64,000 bases of DNA from the NCBI GenBank assembly GCA_038049695.1, contig CP142456.1, positions 45,674,001-45,738,000 on the forward strand, given 5' to 3'. The notes beneath the pieces are model-generated. The model had not been told where the DNA came from. It searched no databases and worked only from the letters and a program-made list of their open reading frames with translations. Within the stretch, counting starts at the first letter, position 1, and each line of letters begins with the position of its first letter. The translations under genes and the position numbers were made by a program. The stretch is from Cinnamomum chago. Its lineage: Eukaryota; Streptophyta; Magnoliopsida; Laurales; Lauraceae. Of this stretch, positions 47,006 through 59,905 are shown one piece after another.

Positions 47006-47982
47006 TCAACCACAAGGTTGGTTATCTCACTAAGATAGTGTCTATAATACACTTGATGGAGATTCAATTAAGCTCATTACATTGCCTCTTAATTAGGCGG
47101 ATATGGAAGTGTAAAACTAACTCACACAAACACTTAATGAATGCAAAGATGTATGCTCATGATGTGTGTGTGATGTCCTCAATCATTTTGAAAATGAAAG
47201 CTCATAAATGTATGCCTAAGGCTTTTGAAAGTTTTAGCTCAAAAACATTTATGATTGAAGAAATAATGCAAGTCACATGTTAAAAGTAACAACTTGTTAA
47301 TGATGTCAAAGATACACAAGTTGTATGAAATGAATTAGCTCTAAACATGTGATGCATAGGGATGTCAATCAACTCAACAATGTAGCTCAAAACATAAAAA
47401 TAGATTTGATTGAAATTAGGAGACAAATCATATGTAATTATAAATACAACTTGAAAAAGATATACCTATCAAAGTAAGGCAAGTTGTGAAACTTTAAAAC
47501 AATAATACACATATGATTTGTAAAGATGTTGAATCCACAACATAAGATATATTTTGAAAGAGATTTTCTTATGATGAAAAACAACACCCAAAGATTCAAC
47601 CAAGTATATGAATAATGTTATATATAATTTCAAAGGTTCTTTCATTAACATGATCTACTTAGATTTACCAAAGATAAAGTACTACTTGGATTGAATCAAT
47701 GGTGATGTATCCAAAACAATAAATCAATTCAAAACATAAAACATGTTAAGGATACAACACAACATAGTTTATCATGCTACAAATGATTTACCAAAAAAAA
47801 AACAAAGCATGAAAACATATGATTAAGGAAAGTAGAGCCTACTGGTGATTTAACTTCATTAATCCAAGCTTTAGCTTTCCTAATGATCCCCTTCATCCCT
47901 TAGTTCATTTCCCTTTGATATGCCTCAAAACCCCTCAAGGAGGGCCTTAAAATTCCCAACTTTTGGCAAATGAAAGAACTCA

Positions 47983-48155
47983 TATTTATAGCAAAAAGTG
48001 CCCAACGGCTAGTCCTCGGTCAACCTGCAAACAGGTCTCGGTCGACCGAGATCACACAGCGGTCAGAAAAATGACCGTTGGTGCATCAGGGCCACTTTCT
48101 GCCTGCAGTGTTCCCGGTCGACCGGGACCCCTGGGCCGGTCGACCGGCCACACTG
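47983..48155 (-). promoter_or_regulatory. E2 5' LTR palindromes and TATA box
   Basis: Reverse TATA at 47983-47992. The three strongest palindromes are TCGGTCGACCGAGA (48038), CCCGGTCGACCGGG (48113) and GCCGGTCGACCGGC (48135). The last reads GTCTACC in the 3' LTR, a single-base difference between the two LTRs. Confidence 0.8.
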
Positions 48156-48554
48156 CTGGGGCCAAAAATTCCAACTTTGCATTTTTCAAAGATTTTCGTT
48201 GTGGAACTTTTTGGGCCACTAAACCAAGCTTGAATACATGAATTAAATCATTCTAAGATGGTTTAAAAACATGAAACATAAAAAGCCTAAAATGATTCAA
48301 AAGTTTAAAACCAAAGGCTAGCTTGATTTCTAAAACTCTTTTCAAAAACAAATGCATCCAAGTTTTAAAAGCAAATCATGCATAAATTGATACTTTTACA
48401 AATCTTAAAAGCAATGCATGAATAAAACAAGATTTCAAGATTTCTTAAATTAATGCATATGTGTGTGAATCAAATGATGCTAGAATGATTATGCATCCAT
48501 CAAATTGCAATATACAAAAACCCTAACAATCACCCCACCAGATTTCCACTATCT

Positions 48555-48700
48555 ATGCTTTTCAATAGGCTAAGCAATAACCTTTACAATGTTGTTTTTC
48601 TAGGCTAAACAACAACCTTTACAAGATGCTTTTCCAAGGCTAAGCAATAACCTCTACACTAATGCTTTTTTTAGGCTAAGCAATAACCTTTACAATAAAA
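48555..48700 (-). repeat. S LTR U5 minisatellite (E3)
   Basis: Four reverse units of AGGCTAAGCAATAACCTTT type. Confidence 0.82.
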
Positions 48701-49490
48701 GGATTTTCTCTCAATGTAGTGTCTACACAAACACTTTAAGAGATACAATTAAAGCTCAATATATTTGCCTCTAAAATAGGCGGATATGAAAGTGAAAAAC
48801 TAACTCACACAAACACTAAATGAATGCAAAGATGTATGCTCATGATGTGAGTGTGTGATAACTTCAATCAAGTTAAAAACAAAGCTCAATTAATATTTGC
48901 TTAAAGCATTTCAAAGTTTAAGGCACATAAAAGATTTCATTGAAGTTTAATGCAAATCACATGTATGAATATCAACTTGTTAATGATATGAAAATCAAAG
49001 ATTCACAAGTTGTATGAAAATGACTAACTTAAAACATGTGATGCATATACAATGTTGTTTTTAAAACTAAACAAATTTGACTAAGGTTTAAATGAATTAA
49101 AACAAAAAATAATGTTTCAACCAAGTAAATGAATCATGCTAAAAAAGAAATCAAAGATTTAGGCTAAGCATGATTAATGAAGATTTTAAAACAAAACTTG
49201 GTTTGAAATCAAGGGTGAAGAATCCAATCCAACTTAGATCAAAGATTAAATGAAGAATGGATTCAACACATCATAGTTAACATGCTAAAAATCATTTACC
49301 AAAGATTTAAACAAAGCATCTAACATATGATTAAGAAAGATAAAGCTTACTTAGAGATTTAACTTCATTAATCCAAGCTTTAGCTTTCCAAATGACCCTT
49401 GATCTCTCTTAGTTCATTCCCTTTTTCCTTGTCTCCAAACACCTCAAGGATGGCTTAAAAATCTCTCACTTTGGCAAAGGAATAAACTTC

Positions 49491-49670
49491 ATTTTATAGC
49501 CAAAAAATGCCCAACAGTTAGTCCCCAGTCGACCTGGACCCTTACCCGGTCGACCTGGTACACAACGGTCATAAAATTGACCATTTTACAAGAGCCCCAA
49601 CAGCTCTTTCCCGGTCGATCGGGTCCCCTGGGCCAGTCGACCGGCCACACTGCGGGTCGACCCGGGCCTG
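49491..49670 (-). promoter_or_regulatory. E3 LTR palindromes and TATA-like box
   Basis: Reverse TATA-like ATTTTATAGC at 49491-49500. Above it are CAGTCGACCTGG, CGGTCGACCTGG (49547), CCGGTCGATCGGG, CAGTCGACCGGCC and GGGTCGACCCGGG. Confidence 0.75.
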
Positions 49671-50045
49671 GGACCAAAATTCCCAAAAAATGTATTTTTC
49701 AAAGTATTTTCTTGAGGGAACTTTTGGGCCATTAAATCAAGCTTGGAATCATGATTTAAATCAAACTAAGAGGCTTAAAATCATGAAACACAAAAAGCCT
49801 AAAATGATTTGAAAGATTTAAAACATAGGCTTGCTTAATTTCTAAAACTTCTTTTCAAAATGAATTCCATCCAAGTTTAAAATCAAAACATGCACAAAAC
49901 AATATTTCTACAAGTCTAAAAACCAATGCATGTGTAAATTAAGATTTCAAGATTTTCTAAATCAATGCATATGTGTGTAAATCAAATGATGCTAAAATGT
50001 TAATGCATCCATCAAATTGCAATATACAAAATTCCTAACATTGGG

Positions 50046-51957
50046 AACCATGAACCTACTCTCACCTGACCATTAATGGGGATTAAAATCAAAGCATGTG
50101 GCTTGGTGTGCTTCGATGGTTCTCTAGGTATTCGTGTACCATGCATGGCTTAACCAAATGCGTATGGAATTGTCTAAATAGATTGTTGACATCATTGATC
50201 CAATTTCCACACATACTCTGTAAGAACATGTACGGTACAGGGATCACACCACTTTGCCTAGGTTTGGATTATAATTCCTCCTGAACTTATGAACTATATC
50301 CATTGATGACATTTCCTTGTACACTCTCTTGGCATAAGACACTTAATTAATTATGAAACATAAATCCTTGTTGGACTAGGACTTGGACCTGACTTAGAGT
50401 GTATCTTAGGAACCATGTGTCATGTATTTGATAAACATGATTGGCTATCATCTAAGGGATTTTCATATAGATAACTTGTCTTGTATTGTCTTGAATGAGA
50501 TAATCCCTATGAGCATGTCTTGTGTGTTTAGCTAGCCAGACTTTCTTGTCTTGGTTTCCCTCATGTCAATACCACTTCATTACCATTACCCGACTATAGT
50601 GGGATTTACTGTAGAGAGGTTTACATGTCATGGCCAACTGTAGTTTGGGAGTTTACTGATGGGCCAGCTACTCGGACATCGGGGTGGGCAGTTGGCGTAG
50701 GACAGCGTCCATGGCGTTGAATATTTGGGAGCGGGCTAGGACCGTGCTACTATTCCCGGGACCGGGAGCTAGGATCCTCCGGAGCCGGACTTTGGTATCA
50801 ATAGTCTGGGTTGGATTGTAACTGATACCCCATGAGGTGGGTAGGACATCCTCGGAGTCTTCCTCTTAATACTTACATTGCATTGCATGGATAGTGGTTA
50901 TTGCTAGAGATGTTAGGATTCCTGTCATTATTTTTTATTATGATTATTCATGCTTTCGTGCCTAGCATTGTTTCCTTGTATTCACTTGATTATTATACTT
51001 GTCATTATTCTAATATTTGATGCATGCCATGTTCATTTATATCTTGCTTATCTATTGCTCAACATGTTGTTGACTCTATTCCTTGGTGTGCAGACACCCT
51101 AGGTGAGTATTACGAGGAGCAGGTACGTGAGGAGATCCCAGAGGAACTCTAACCAGCAGAGGAGGAACGAGAGTGGCATGCCGATGATGTAGAGTAGCGT
51201 CATCACTCCCGGTACGAGAGAGTCACATGGGATATTCATTAGAATTTTTTTTTGTTTATTTATTATTCATCGTTGAACCCTTCTTTCATTGACTTTATGT
51301 TATTAAATGGTCTTGGATATTGGGATGACCATTGTAATAATTTAACTTCTTCTTTTAGTTCTATTTATTCTTGATGCAACTCTAATTAATTAATGAAATT
51401 TGATATTCATTGTTTTGATATTTAATATGCCTCAAATTGTATGAATTCCGCAGTTCTTGTATTACTTAAGGTTTGAAATGTAATATCCTCACAGCGAACT
51501 TACGATCCTTGGACCTAAAAGTCAAAATTTTAACTAACCCTAAAATTCACTCCCCGGATCCGGTTTATTCTCTAATCGGGTTTAGGGGATATGGCAACTT
51601 GTTTTGTAACTCAGCTCGACTGGAGTAGTCCCTATACTATGGTCTTGTATATTGAACTAGCCAGATATGCTTGTCTTGATTCTTATGTCAAGCACAATAT
51701 CACTACCCATTATCCATCCACAGTACATTCCACTATGGGGAGGATTGCGTTTCATGACCAGTTACAGTTTGGAGGGTTTAGGTGGGTTGGTTACTTGGAC
51801 ACAAGGATGGACAGTCGGCTCGGACGATGTTCATGGTGTCCTGGTATTTCTAGGACTATGAGCTTGAATCCCCTTGGAGCCAGACTTTGGTATGAGTGAT
51901 CCGGATAGGACAACTACTGGTACCTCGAGAGGTTGTTTGGACATCCTCTGAGTCTCC
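50046..51957 (+). other. Unassigned LTR-like sequence with internal duplication
   Basis: No gene recognised. About 50460-50880 and 51590-51960 are diverged direct repeats: both have a CTAGCCAGA...CTTGTCTTG block, a CACTATGGGG or GACTATAGTGGG block and GAGCC(G/A)GACTTTGGTAT. Around 51090-51190 is a purine-rich GAGGAG stretch with GATGATGTAGAG, resembling the 3' part of LTRs A and D. Confidence 0.45.
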
Positions 51958-51962
51958 CTTGC

Positions 51963-53976
51963 TGAAAGGTTTATGCATTACAGATCTGAATGTTGACTGC
52001 CATGGCTGATTTTGGTTTTTCAAGTTTTAAAACAAGAAACCCAGATCTGATTTTCCAGCCATGAAAACATGCATAGAAATCCATGAAATCATGATCAACA
52101 TGTGTCTAAAGAAAGGAGAAGATAGAGGACTATCACCTTGATGATTTGAATGCCTCAAAACTCTGAAAAGAAAGACTTCAAAGGACTGATATCAGCGTGC
52201 AACCAGCAATACAGGTGCAGGAATTTGTTGCAGGAATTTCTCCTTTGATCTTCTCTTCTATTCCACTTCCCAATCTTATTGGTCTTGATGGTGGGATCAA
52301 ACTATGGAATCCTAAGAAGGGTTTTCAGAATTACTCTTTGTGGAACAAGACCTGAACCTGATCTCCACTCTTCAATCTATGAAGAAGAAGATGCAATCGG
52401 CTGGGCGTGAATACCTCTCACTTGTCTTGGGCGGCCAATGGGGTTTCTTAATAGTTGCAAGCCCTAGGGTAGAATTCCAGCCACTTGGTTTCTTCTTATG
52501 TGTTGCACGCCCAAAGGAGTCTCCCTTATATTTATAAAGATTAGATTCCTTTAAGGAATCCTCTTTCTAATAGGAATGACAATCCCTAAAAAATAGCAAC
52601 CAGCCACCTTTAGTTGTGCAATCCTTTCTAATTAAAGACACTAAAATTTAGTAACTTTAATTATAGGAATCCTTACCCAAAAAGGAGTTGTTCCTTCCAA
52701 GTAAAGATACCTGGTCATACTTGGAAACCTCACACAAGTGGCTCCCCTTATGGCTGGCCCACAAGATTGATAAACACACCATGGCCCACTAGTTAATAAT
52801 TTTGCTAGAGTTAAATTCATGTATGCCATAAAAAGCCTATTTGAATTTAAACTCAAAATTATTCTTCCACATAATTAATTCAACCACATATCATTTAATT
52901 AAATAAGGAAACCATGCCAATATAGGAAAGTGGCTAGAAGAGGGACCAAAAGACATATTTGCCCTTGGCTCCCAAAATGACCAAAATGTCCATGCTAACC
53001 CCATAGCAACATTAGGATCATTTTAACCCTAACTCATTCCACTAAAGAGTTATGGTTGTACTCCAGGGACAAATATTAAATTGCAAATTAAGCTCATCAT
53101 AAACCAACGATTGTCTTTGACCTACCAAGTGCAATGACCATAATGCCCCTCTATGTAACATCCATAATCAAGTAGGTTAACCGATGTACTATCCACCTTC
53201 TTGATTACATCTCAACCTTAGAACTTCATACCCTTGACTTAATCATCATCCGGATATCATTCTTTTGATCCAGGGAGCGACCCACAAGTTCAATATCCAT
53301 ATAGAACATCCATATACTAAGATCTTATATTCTGATGATTAATCGGATAATTCTAAGGGGACGATCATTCCATCATATGATGGCATAGATTCCATATTGC
53401 ATTTGCACGTCCCAACTAATCAAGCCCGAGCACCCAAAACACAGAGCTGTTGACCCATGAACAGGATCTCACCCATAGTGAATTAAAGCACAAGAACTTG
53501 ACTTCGTCAGTTCATCCGCAAATGCTCAAGATTAAGAGCACTGGTCACTCAGTAGCAAGAGGTGAGTTGATCTCTCTCTGTGATAGTACTATTTTAGAGA
53601 TCACACCTACAAGTGGTCCTGTTCAATGCATGACACATGCACTAATGAGATAAATCCGGAAAAGACCTCCCGTGACTAAGGTAAGTCACCCTGAATATAG
53701 GAGAGTATCTCATTATAACTTATACCAAGATGAAGTGCCCAACTCCATCTCTCAGTTATGAACAAGTTTATTGTTTCGAGTGTCCATGACTCAGACCTTA
53801 CTGTGTGTAGCCACTACACACCTGAGTCATTTACTAGAAAACAATGGGCCTTACACAACCATACATATACACAAGTATAAAGAGAAAGATGTCATTCCAT
53901 TAAATAACCAATAAATATCCAGTAACAGAGATGTGAGTGCAGTCAGTGGGCTTTAGGGCATACACCAATCCCAACA
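51963..53976 (-). repeat. Copia2 3' LTR
   Basis: About 2014 bp, TGAAAGGTTTATGC to CCCAACA (TGTTGGG to CCTTTCA in element orientation). A reverse TATA, TATTTATAAAG, lies near 52529-52540. End coordinate is good to one or two bases. Confidence 0.88.
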
Positions 53977-53987
53977 ATCTCCCACTT
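53977..53987 (-). other. Copia2 polypurine tract
   Basis: ATCTCCCACTT on the + strand, i.e. AAGTGGGAGAT, directly beside the 3' LTR. It is the same tract as in Copia1. Confidence 0.8.
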
Positions 53988-53990
53988 GCA

Positions 53991-56900
53991 CTAAAGATCA
54001 CTACGACCTAACCTAACTCCCATAGACTCAACATGTGAAGTAAATACTTTCTCAGTAAGAGTCTTAGTAAATGGGTCAGCTAAGTTATTTGCTGAGGCAA
54101 TCTTCTCTACCACTATTTCTCCATCCTGGATGAATTCCCGGATCAAGTGGTACTTTCTCTGAATATGCTTGCCTTTCTTGTGATTCCTGGGCTCTTTGTA
54201 GTTAGCTACTGCTCCAGTATTGTCGCAGTACCTGACAATCGGTTTTTGCACTGCAGGAACTACTCCCAATTCCAATAGGAATTTTCTGAGCCATACTGCT
54301 TCCTTCGCAGCTTCCGATGCCGCCACATACTCTGCCTCCATGGTAGAATCAGCAGTACAATCTTGCTTGACACTTCTCCATGTTATAGCCCCTCCTGATA
54401 GAGTAAAGACGTATCCTGAGGTAGACTTTCTGCCATCTACATCCGACTAGAAATCAGAGTCTGTATACGCCAGTGGCGTTAGATCATCTGCTCGGTAAGT
54501 CAGCATATAATCTTTCGTTCTCCGAAGATACTTGAATATATGCTTAACAGCTGTCCAGTGCACAGGTCCAGGGCTTGATTGATATCTACTAACCATGCCA
54601 ACGGCAAAGCAGATATCTGGTCTAGTACACAACATTGCATACATGAGGCTTCCAACAGCTGATGCATTTGGTACTCTCCTCATGCTTTCTATCTCCTCTG
54701 GTGTCTTCGGACATTGATTCCGAGATAGTGGTACTCCATGTCTAGAAGGTAGCAAGCCCTTCTTGGAGTCATGCATGTTATACTTGACCAGTATCTTCTC
54801 AATATACGAAGATTGGGATAAGGCTAACATCTTGTTCTTGCGATCTCGCAAAAGCTTGATCCCTAAGACATAGCTCGCCTCACCCAAATCCTTCATCTGA
54901 AATTGAGATGATAACCAAACCTTAGCAGATGACAACATGCCAACATCATTTCCAATGAGTAATATGTCATCCACATATAGGACTAAAAATGCAACTGCGT
55001 TTCCACTCCCTTTCTTATACACACATGGTTCATCAATGTTTTGATCAAAGCCAAAAGATTTGACTGCCTGATGAAACTTGATGTTCCATGCCCTAGATGC
55101 TTGCTTAAGTCCATAAATGGACTTTTTAAGTTTACAGACCATGTTCTCTTGGCCACCAGCAATGAATCCCTCTGGTTGCATCATATAGATGCATTCGTCA
55201 AGACTTCCATTTAGAAAAGCTGTCTTGACATCCATCTGCCATATCTCGTAGTCATAATGACATGCGATGGCTAAGAGAATCCTTATGGACTTGAGCATGG
55301 CTACTGGCGAGAAGGTTTCCTCATAATCGATACCCTCTTTCTGAGTATATCCTTTCGCCACCAGTCTTGCTTTGAAGGTTTCAACCTTCCCATCCACTCC
55401 TCTCTTTCTCTTGTAGATCCACTTGCACCCTATGGGTTTGATCCCTTCAGGTGCATCCACAAGTTCCCAGACTTGATTGGAATACAGAGAATCTAATTCA
55501 GATTTCATCGCTTGCTGCCACATGTCAGCATCTATATCCGTTACTGCTTCATCGTAACTAGTAGGATCCTCAACCAGATCCTCGGAGTCTGTCATAAAAG
55601 ACACTCCTAGGTATCTATCTGGTGGTCTAGAAATTCTCCCACTACGACGAGGCTCCGGAGTGTTAAAAGGAATGTCTTGATTTTCTACAGTCTCAGGATC
55701 TGGCACAGATGTTGCAGGAGTTTCTGAAAGAATCTCCTCAAGTGTTTCTTTACAACCAAGCTCTTGGTGCATCATGCAATCATCCTCCAAGTATCTAGCA
55801 TGAGTGCTGATAAGCACTTTTTGCTCCTTTGGATGATAAAAGATGCCTCCTCTTGTTCCCTTAGGATACACAATGAAGTAGCACATTTCCGATCTAGGTT
55901 CTAGCTTGGTAGCTTTATCATTCAGTACATAGGTTGGACAACCCCAAATGTGGATGTGTCTTAAACTGGGTTTTCGACCTGTCCACATTTCTTGAGGTGT
56001 CCTAGGTACTGATTTAGAAGGTACCAGATTCAAAATGTATGCTGCTGCTTCTAGGGCATATCCCCAAAAAGATATGGGTAGGGTTGCATGACTCATCATG
56101 GACCTTACCATATCAAGAAGGGTACTGTTTCTTCTCTCTGCTACACCATTTTGCTGGGGTGTACCCGGTGCAGACAACTGAGACACAATCCCATGTTGTG
56201 TGAGGTACTCCTTGAACTCACCCAGGAGGTACTCGCTACCTCGATCAAATCGAAGAGCTTTGATATGTTTCCCTAGTTGTAACTCCGCCTCAGCCTTGAA
56301 TTGTTTGAACTTATCAAACGCTTCAGACTTGCGTCGCATTAGGTACACATATCCATACCTAGAGTAATCATCAGTGAAGGTGATGAAATACTCATAACCT
56401 CCTCTAGCTAGTTTGTTCATAAGACCACACACATCAGTGTGAACCAATTCTAACAACTCCTTTGACCTCAGTCCCTTTCCAGAGAATGACCTTTTTGTCA
56501 TCTTTCCCATGAGACAAGATTCACACTGAGCTAAAGGTTCGAGATCTAATGAGCTCAAGAGCCCATCCTCTACCAACCTCTGAATCCGTTTTAGGTTAAT
56601 ATGACCCAAACGTAAGTGCCAAAGATAAGTGTCATTGGTCGAAGATACCTTCCTCTTGAGGGAAGATGAGCTTTCTAGTTGTACATTATGCAGTGTGGGA
56701 GCAATAGGATAGATATAAAATAAGTTGTCATGCATTCTACCAGAACATATGATATTTCCATTTCTACTGATATCAACACCAGAATGGAAAGAAACTGAAT
56801 AATGAAATTCAATAAGTCTGGAAACTGAAATTAAATTCTTCCTTATGTCCGGAACATAGATAACATTATTTAAAACTAATATCCTATCATGCGGAAAATG

Positions 56901-57332
56901 TAAAGTAGCAGCTCCCACTGCAACAGCCCAGATCTTTGCTCCATTTCCAACTCTAAGGTCAAACTCCCCTTTCTCAAGCTTTTTCATTATCTGAAACCCC
57001 TGCAATGAATTGCAGATATGATTAGTGGCTCCAGAGTCTACTATCCAAGAATCAGTAGAATCAACCACATGACAGGTTTCAATGTAGTAGGAAAGAGATA
57101 TACCTTTCTTATCTGAGCCTAGGAGCTTGGGACAATCTTTCTTCCAGTGACCTTTGAGGCCGCACTTGAAGCATTTCCCTTTGGGCTTTTCACCTGTACC
57201 TTTATCCTTCTTCCCAGCATTGCCCTTTTTCTGTCCTTTTCCCTTACCTTGCTTCTTCTTGAACTTTTTCCCTTTCGGGTTCAGTTTAGAGGAAAACTGG
57301 GAAAAGTGAAGTTGGCCTTTAGGCTTCATGAT
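53991..57332 (-). pseudogene. Copia2 Gag end, protease, integrase, RT, RNase H
   Basis: One frame of over 1100 codons with a single stop, TAG at 54447-54449. In order it shows a Lys-rich Gag end, CCHC knuckle CFKCGLKGHWKKDC, protease DSGATNH, integrase HHCC region (WHLRLGH...CESC), HTDVCG, FTDDYSR and PQQNGVAERRN. RT follows with QMDVKTAFLNG and LYVDD, then RNase H with TDSDF, EAEYVAASEAAKEAVW and LADPFTKT. All catalytic motifs that I can recognise are present. The stop lies at a position occupied by Gln in most copia relatives. The frame begins in the TSD of LTR C; the upstream part of gag is at 61278-61888. Confidence 0.93.
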
Positions 57333-57939
57333 TGTCACGCCCCCAAACCGAAACCTCGGGGGCGGGAAATGGGATTAAGCATAAATGTATTTTACTTCTC
57401 CCAAGATCCGCGTGTGTGAAGACAACACATTCTGAATATTTTGCGGAAGCATTTGTGGAAAGCGACCCGAAGTCCGTGGCCATCGGATTCCGCGTCGCAC
57501 TCAACCTTTAGCACATAGCTATTATATCAAGAATCATATCAGACTGGAGTAACCATCACAATAAATTACAGAGCTGACGGTAACAGGATATTACATTCCC
57601 AAATATGTTCAAGTTACAATTATCAATGTACATTAATTAAGAATCCCTGGAAAAGGCTAATAAAAGCCATACAACAATAAGCTATAAACTACTACCCAAA
57701 TGTGACGTAGCTCCGATGTCAGGCTCAATGTCTACATGACATAGCCGACAAAACAACCTGCAAGGCATGGCTCCAAAGCCAACAAAACACTCAACTCGGG
57801 GCGAAGAAATCTGAACCTGAGTACCAAAAGTAGTGGGTCAGACACAACGGTCTGGCAGGTGGATGAAAAGATCACAAATATACTAAAGAATAAAACATAT
57901 AATAAATCATGCTAATCGATCAAATGCTACATATAATTA

Positions 57940-58490
57940 AACGGGTGCAAAAGTCGGAAATCTCGGGAAAGCCTGTATTCATTTCAAGCATGGGTGAAAC
58001 GTGAAGATCTAATAAAACATGTATTCATTTACATCATCTATAATCATAGATATTTGACAATCGGGTATTCGTCTAAAACATGTATAAATATAGTGGTTTG
58101 ACAAAACAAACGTTCATTTGAAACTTAAGTAAAACACAAGTATACAACAAATCAGGTATCCATAACAGTCTAGCAAAAACCAATGTCCATTTGAAAGATA
58201 TGTGAAACTACAGATATTTAACAAAACCGGTATAAACACAGTGATCTGGCAAAACAAGTGTCATTTGAAACATATTTCAAAGCATGGGCATTTAACAATT
58301 CGGGTATTCATTTAAAAACAAGTATAAACATAGGAATCTCACAAGTCAAATGTCATTTAAAACAAAGCACAGATATTTAACAATTCGGGTATTCCTTTAA
58401 AACATGTGTAATCATATAAATCTAGCAAAATCATTGATCGTTTGAAACATATGTAAAAGCATGGTTATTCACCCAACCGGCATTCATTTA
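57940..58490 (-). repeat. Degenerate 50-65 bp array in LTR C
   Basis: About nine irregular units with TCGGGTATTCATTTAAAACA-type words. This is the longest version of the array in the window. Confidence 0.7.
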
Positions 58491-59769
58491 AAACATGTGC
58501 GGGTACAAAGAATAGAAGACAATATAACAATAACTGAATTTACATTGGAGAATATTAACACTTGTTTAAATAACAACTTTCATAAAGGAAATGAATCATT
58601 TATTGGAAAGCAAGTAAGCAATATAAAACATGTCGGGTATCCAAGGAATCGGGAACTGGCAAGATGGCAATCACAAGAAGCTAAGTCCTCTATCACCGAA
58701 GTGACAAGAGTATAACGGGACGTTGGTCTCAGTCACACAAGGTGAGCAGACTCAACGTAAATCATATATACAATATAAATATACGGGAACGGGACCACGG
58801 TAGCGAACCGGGTATCGGGACGGGACCACGGTAATAACCGGGTATCGGGATCCAAACTGCAGCTGGCGGGACGGGAGAGGGATTTCCAAGTCGGTGGATC
58901 AAACCGACAAGGTATCCAAGCTTAGTGATGCTGACTCATAGGTCAAAACCAATCGAGACATATGTAAGTAAATCAAGTACAATAAATAAACGGGTAAAAC
59001 GGGGGTGCTCAAGGGCACACTGTCACTTCATATCGGGCAATACATTTCGGGACACTTAACTGTTACTAGTGTAACTTCAATGCTTTCGGGAAAACAAGTC
59101 ATGTAATGCAAATCTCGGGAAAAGAGGTGAAACAATGAACTATAACAATTTCGGGAAAAGTATTAATTTCAAGATCTATTTAAGTGAATAGGGGTCCCGT
59201 ATGTCGATTATAATCATTACTTGGTACTCCTTGAGTTTGAAGACATTCCGGGCTCCTTATGCACTTTTACTATTTCCAAAACTTAAAATGAGCTTATGGG
59301 TAGTACTAGATGTTACAATAGCAAGAATCAAGATTATATACGGTCCATCCTAGGCATGACATTAATCCGGAAACATCGAGCAACCTATTCAGTCACCGAA
59401 AGGAATAGAATTCACAATAACCAAGGAAAGGCTCGTGTTTAGATATAAAGAAGATATCGCGTCGTTCCATCCCGTTCAAGATTGAAATGGATTGAACTTC
59501 GATGCCACCGAACTAACCGTGAGGCGTGTTGGCTCAAGACATTCTCACACTTGGTCCAAACAGTCCAAAAAGGGTAGCCAGAGTCCCACCTAGGACCAAG
59601 AATTAGTGTCTAAATCAACACCATTCTTTTCTTTTAGTTCCCTAGTCTTAGAGACCTTAGATTAGGGTACAATTGGTCTTAACACTAAGGTATATACATC
59701 TAGGACTCATAGAAGGCCCAAAGGTTTCCAAAAAAACACAATATCAAATTTCACTGGACTCAAACTGAG

Positions 59770-59905
59770 TCCTCCGATCGATCGGTCGAAATTTTTGTAC
59801 CAGAAATGTACAGGGTCCGATCGATCGGCCCAAAAAGCCTTACTGTTAAAAGACAGGCCGATCGATCGGCCTGTAGGTCCGATCGATCGGACCTGGGCGC
59901 AGTGC
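59770..59905 (-). repeat. Palindrome cluster, CCGATCGATCGG type
   Basis: Four exact CCGATCGATCGG words (near 59775, 59818, 59860, 59880), the third extended to GGCCGATCGATCGGCC. This replaces the GCGGCTAGCCGC cluster of LTR A. Confidence 0.85.

Larger units (their letters stand above)
41367..48528 (-). mobile_element. E2: recent S-family element with no coding capacity
   Basis: Complete reverse element with perfect TSD ATCAC (41362-41366 and 48529-48533). The 3' LTR is 41367-43586 (2220 bp), the 5' LTR is 46613-48528 (1916 bp) and the interior is 43587-46612 (3026 bp). Apart from one length difference the two LTRs are nearly identical by eye, so it is young. The interior starts with a primer site, goes directly into sequence matching the last bases of E1a gag and the non-coding body of E1a, and ends in multiple purine tracts. 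Neither gag nor pol is present, so mobilisation would need proteins from other elements. Confidence 0.92.
46613..48528 (-). repeat. E2 5' LTR
   Basis: 1916 bp, nearly identical to the 3' LTR but with a single copy of the 305-bp unit. It has a U5 minisatellite at 46880-47005, a reverse TATA at 47983-47992 and palindromes at 48020-48155 (TCGGTCGACCGAGA, CCCGGTCGACCGGG, CCGGTCGACCGG). Confidence 0.88.
41134..50040 (-). mobile_element. E3: S-family solo LTR, split by E2
   Basis: The pieces 41134-41366 and 48534-50040 make a 1740-bp reverse LTR, TGAAAGTCCTGG to ATTCCTAACA. The probable TSD is CTGGG (41129-41133) and TTGGG (50041-50045), one mismatch. The joint between pieces is marked by the E2 TSD, ATCAC. 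Confidence 0.85.

Noticed and set aside
43021-48241. Two nearly identical 92-codon frames at 43021-43299 and 47963-48241
   Set aside because: Apparent conservation comes from the two LTRs of E2. The frame is antisense to the LTR promoter region and is absent from older LTRs.
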